A stretch of DNA of 33,456 nucleotides from a virus. This document shows positions 31,917 through 33,456 of the stretch, one piece after another. Location of the stretch: IMG/VR virus record IMGVR_UViG_3300009082_000957, positions 1 through 33,456 of that record; one strand, 5' to 3'. The notes beneath the pieces were generated by a model. It made no database searches. It saw only the letters and a list, made by a program, of their open reading frames with translations, and had not been told where the DNA came from. The position numbers and the translations under genes were made by a program. Numbering within the stretch: position 1 is the stretch's first letter; each line of letters starts with the position of its first letter.

Positions 31917-31943
31917 ATTGTAAACCTTCTTTCTAATAATATT

Positions 31944-32489
31944 TTATGCCGTTAATCCTAACGAACTATTATAACCTAAATACCCAAACATTTTATTTGT
32001 TTCATCTTCAAAGATATACCATTCAACCGACATAACACGCTGACCATCAACCGTATAAGTTAATGGGGCAGTTATCCTCGGCATTGCTTTATAAAAATTA
32101 AGAATAAACATAGGGTCTGCGGATACAACGCCTGTACTATCAACCCTTTTTAAAACAAGTTTCTTTGCGAAGTTCTCTCTTCCTGAAATAAACATATTCT
32201 TGCCGAAAGAAACACTACCAGCACCAGCTATGGTAACGCCGCGCGTTATCTGCTGCAATCTGATAGCTGTTATCTCAGACAGAGGAGTACGTACTAACCA
32301 TGCCTGGCCGGTAGGTACCTTGTCATAAGGCTGCGTCCCATCTTGGTCATGCAGAATATCCTTGATATCTTCTATAAATTCAATTTCACAACCGCCCATG
32401 CTTTTACCCATATCAATACTGTTGAATGTAATTTTGCATACGCCAAGGCAACCTTCAAGAAAATCTAACCCAATCGGAGGATTTGCCAT
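31944..32489 (-). CDS. Major tail tube protein
   Basis: The 181-residue protein starts behind AGAGGT. It is beta-rich with a Gly-rich N-terminal region (KITFNSIDMGKSMGGCEIEF), a loop then DGTQPYDKVPTGQAW, and a final strand with MSVEWYIFEDE. These fit the tail tube fold with its N-terminal arm. The location between the terminator and the chaperone genes is that of the major tail protein in siphophages. No sheath gene is present, so the tail is non-contractile. Confidence 0.75.
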   Translation of the reverse strand: MANPPIGLDFLEGCLGVCKITFNSIDMGKSMGGCEIEFIEDIKDILHDQDGTQPYDKVPTGQAWLVRTPLSEITAIRLQQITRGVTIAGAGSVSFGKNMFISGRENFAKKLVLKRVDSTGVVSADPMFILNFYKAMPRITAPLTYTVDGQRVMSVEWYIFEDETNKMFGYLGYNSSLGLTA

Positions 32490-32524
32490 AATTAACCTCT
32501 TTAATATATAATCAGTATCTTCAT

Positions 32525-32953
32525 CTATTCATCTGTAAATGTTATCTCATAATTATTTGAATACTCTTCAAGTCCATTTTCATCCGTTCCTATACTTGCC
32601 GGTGACTGAATAGCATATATAGCCGCCGTTATAAGCTGCGGATAAACTGTCGCCCCTATAGTAACCGCTGGCAATATAAGCCCTAACCTGTTATGAATTT
32701 CCCGATATACTGCATAACTCATAGTCTGCGCATCTATGGCATCTATGGCCCTAGTCAAAACCTGGAAAGTATAGCGGTTAAATGCAAAATGCTTGCCTTC
32801 AATCCCGCCAGTCTGTTTAACTAAAATACAATTATCAGGAACAAACTCTTGTCCGGCAACAGCCTCCCTTTTTGTACTGTAAATAATATGCCCAGGCAGT
32901 TGACCCCGCAAATAAGCAACGAGATTATATATTATACCTTCGCTTTGATTCAT
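32525..32953 (-). CDS. Tail terminator/completion protein
   Basis: This 142-residue protein overlaps the upstream neck gene by four bases (ATGA). The start helix (SEGIIYNLVAYLRGQLPG), a strand containing ILVKQTGG, and FAFNRYTFQVLTRA with a later helix are characteristic of the small alpha/beta tail terminators and minor capsid proteins of siphophages. These form a ring at the top of the tail that stops tube growth and joins the head. Order before the tube gene supports it. Confidence 0.7.
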   Translation of the reverse strand: MNQSEGIIYNLVAYLRGQLPGHIIYSTKREAVAGQEFVPDNCILVKQTGGIEGKHFAFNRYTFQVLTRAIDAIDAQTMSYAVYREIHNRLGLILPAVTIGATVYPQLITAAIYAIQSPASIGTDENGLEEYSNNYEITFTDE

Positions 32954-33456
32954 CCGCCTGTTTCCTTTTTGAAAGTCTCGGCATATAATTGCATAACTGT
33001 TTCTCTGTCAGCTACTAAATGCTTTTCTAAATATTTGTTACCAACATTTCCTGCTTTTTTTGAAGCTGGGCCAGGATTCCATTCTGTCTCATGTAATTTA
33101 GTAGCATATGAAGTATTGAATCCAATAGTTATCGTATCTGGTTTTTCAGATATCCCGCCTATATTAGCACCTTCTCCTGTCTTTTCTTTTACAGGATATA
33201 AATTATTTCCACCGACAAATTCTCTGCCCACATGGACACTGCCAGCTGCCCTAAGATTTCCCCACTTTATAGGTGGCGTTACTGTTTCTTTACTTGAGCC
33301 ATTAACAACAAAATTTATAAATTGTAACCCGCAAACAGTCTTTGCTTTTTTATCTGCACCAATGGTAGTTAATTGTGATATACCAGCAGTCTTGAAATAT
33401 CGCTTCATTCCTTCCATCAATGTGTCTGTAACTGTCATTTGTAAAGCACTAGGCAT
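32950..33456 (-). CDS. Neck protein, HK97 gp10-like (start at window edge)
   Basis: The 168-residue frame has features of the gp10/neck family. SYATKLHETEWNPGP has the Tyr-Ala-x-x-x-His-Glu pattern, followed by KYLEKHLVADRETVMQLYAE, a C-terminal helix. A stretch VTPPIKWGNLRAAGSVHVG matches the earlier part of the fold. The proteins form the ring between head and tail tube. An ATG coincides with the last bases of the window, so the true start and ribosome site cannot be checked. Confidence 0.65.
   Translation of the reverse strand: MPSALQMTVTDTLMEGMKRYFKTAGISQLTTIGADKKAKTVCGLQFINFVVNGSSKETVTPPIKWGNLRAAGSVHVGREFVGGNNLYPVKEKTGEGANIGGISEKPDTITIGFNTSYATKLHETEWNPGPASKKAGNVGNKYLEKHLVADRETVMQLYAETFKKETGG

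Noticed and set aside
1-33456. tRNA genes, integrase or attachment sites
   Set aside because: I read the intergenic stretches for cloverleaf patterns and the proteins for recombinase motifs and saw none; a tRNA scan would be the decisive check.

Overview
This window is part of an AT-rich genome of a long-tailed (siphovirus-type) caudovirus. The right end carries an ordered neck, tail terminator, tail tube, tail chaperone, tape measure, Dit, hub and fibre series on the minus strand. The rest holds early and accessory genes in short, tightly overlapped operons with AGGAGG-type ribosome sites. I see no integrase, capsid, terminase, polymerase or tRNA gene here, so lifestyle and host cannot be decided. 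Ribosome sites and sigma70-type promoters fit a bacterial host.

Layout. (1) 1-3023, minus strand: a small accessory operon under a clear promoter at 2995-3023. It holds a tiny membrane peptide, a DUF7666-like protein with 19 pentapeptide repeats, a winged-helix protein, a coiled-coil membrane protein and two small genes. (2) 3051-9829, plus strand: a recombination operon running from a divergent promoter to a strong terminator. It holds a RecT-like annealing protein, an HNH protein and a single-chain SbcD-SbcC (Mre11-Rad50) fusion. (3) 9843-12448, plus strand: a VRR-NUC nuclease, an adenine/cytosine-N4 methyltransferase, a DUF7768-like deoxyribosyltransferase-fold protein and small genes. (4) 12509-16961, plus strand: a signalling and metabolism cassette with a nicotinamidase-like hydrolase, a vWA protein, a PP2C phosphatase, a Ser/Thr kinase-like protein and two small cysteine-rich proteins. 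It ends at a GC-rich hairpin. (5) 17026-17565, minus strand: a lone gene, divergent from the next operon across a 318-base control region. (6) 17884-22649, plus strand: a GC-rich first gene, an unusual double hairpin, several small genes, a J-domain protein and a DUF4942 methyltransferase. (7) 22650-33456, minus strand: the tail module, read towards the left.

The most notable points are these. The vWA-PP2C-kinase triad has the composition of the TerY-P triads and sits beside a nicotinamidase. The SbcD and SbcC halves are fused in one chain. The fibre region contains two paralogous fibre genes, one preceded by an intact GIY-YIG homing endonuclease and the other by an in-frame internally deleted relic of the same gene. 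An AAACCCT slippery heptamer lies in exactly the right frame to make the tail-chaperone fusion. Three promoters share an AATTGT-type motif at the end of the spacer or just before the -10 box.

All calls rest on reading the sequence and on family knowledge. No database search or structure prediction was run, and residue numbers and GC figures are hand counts.
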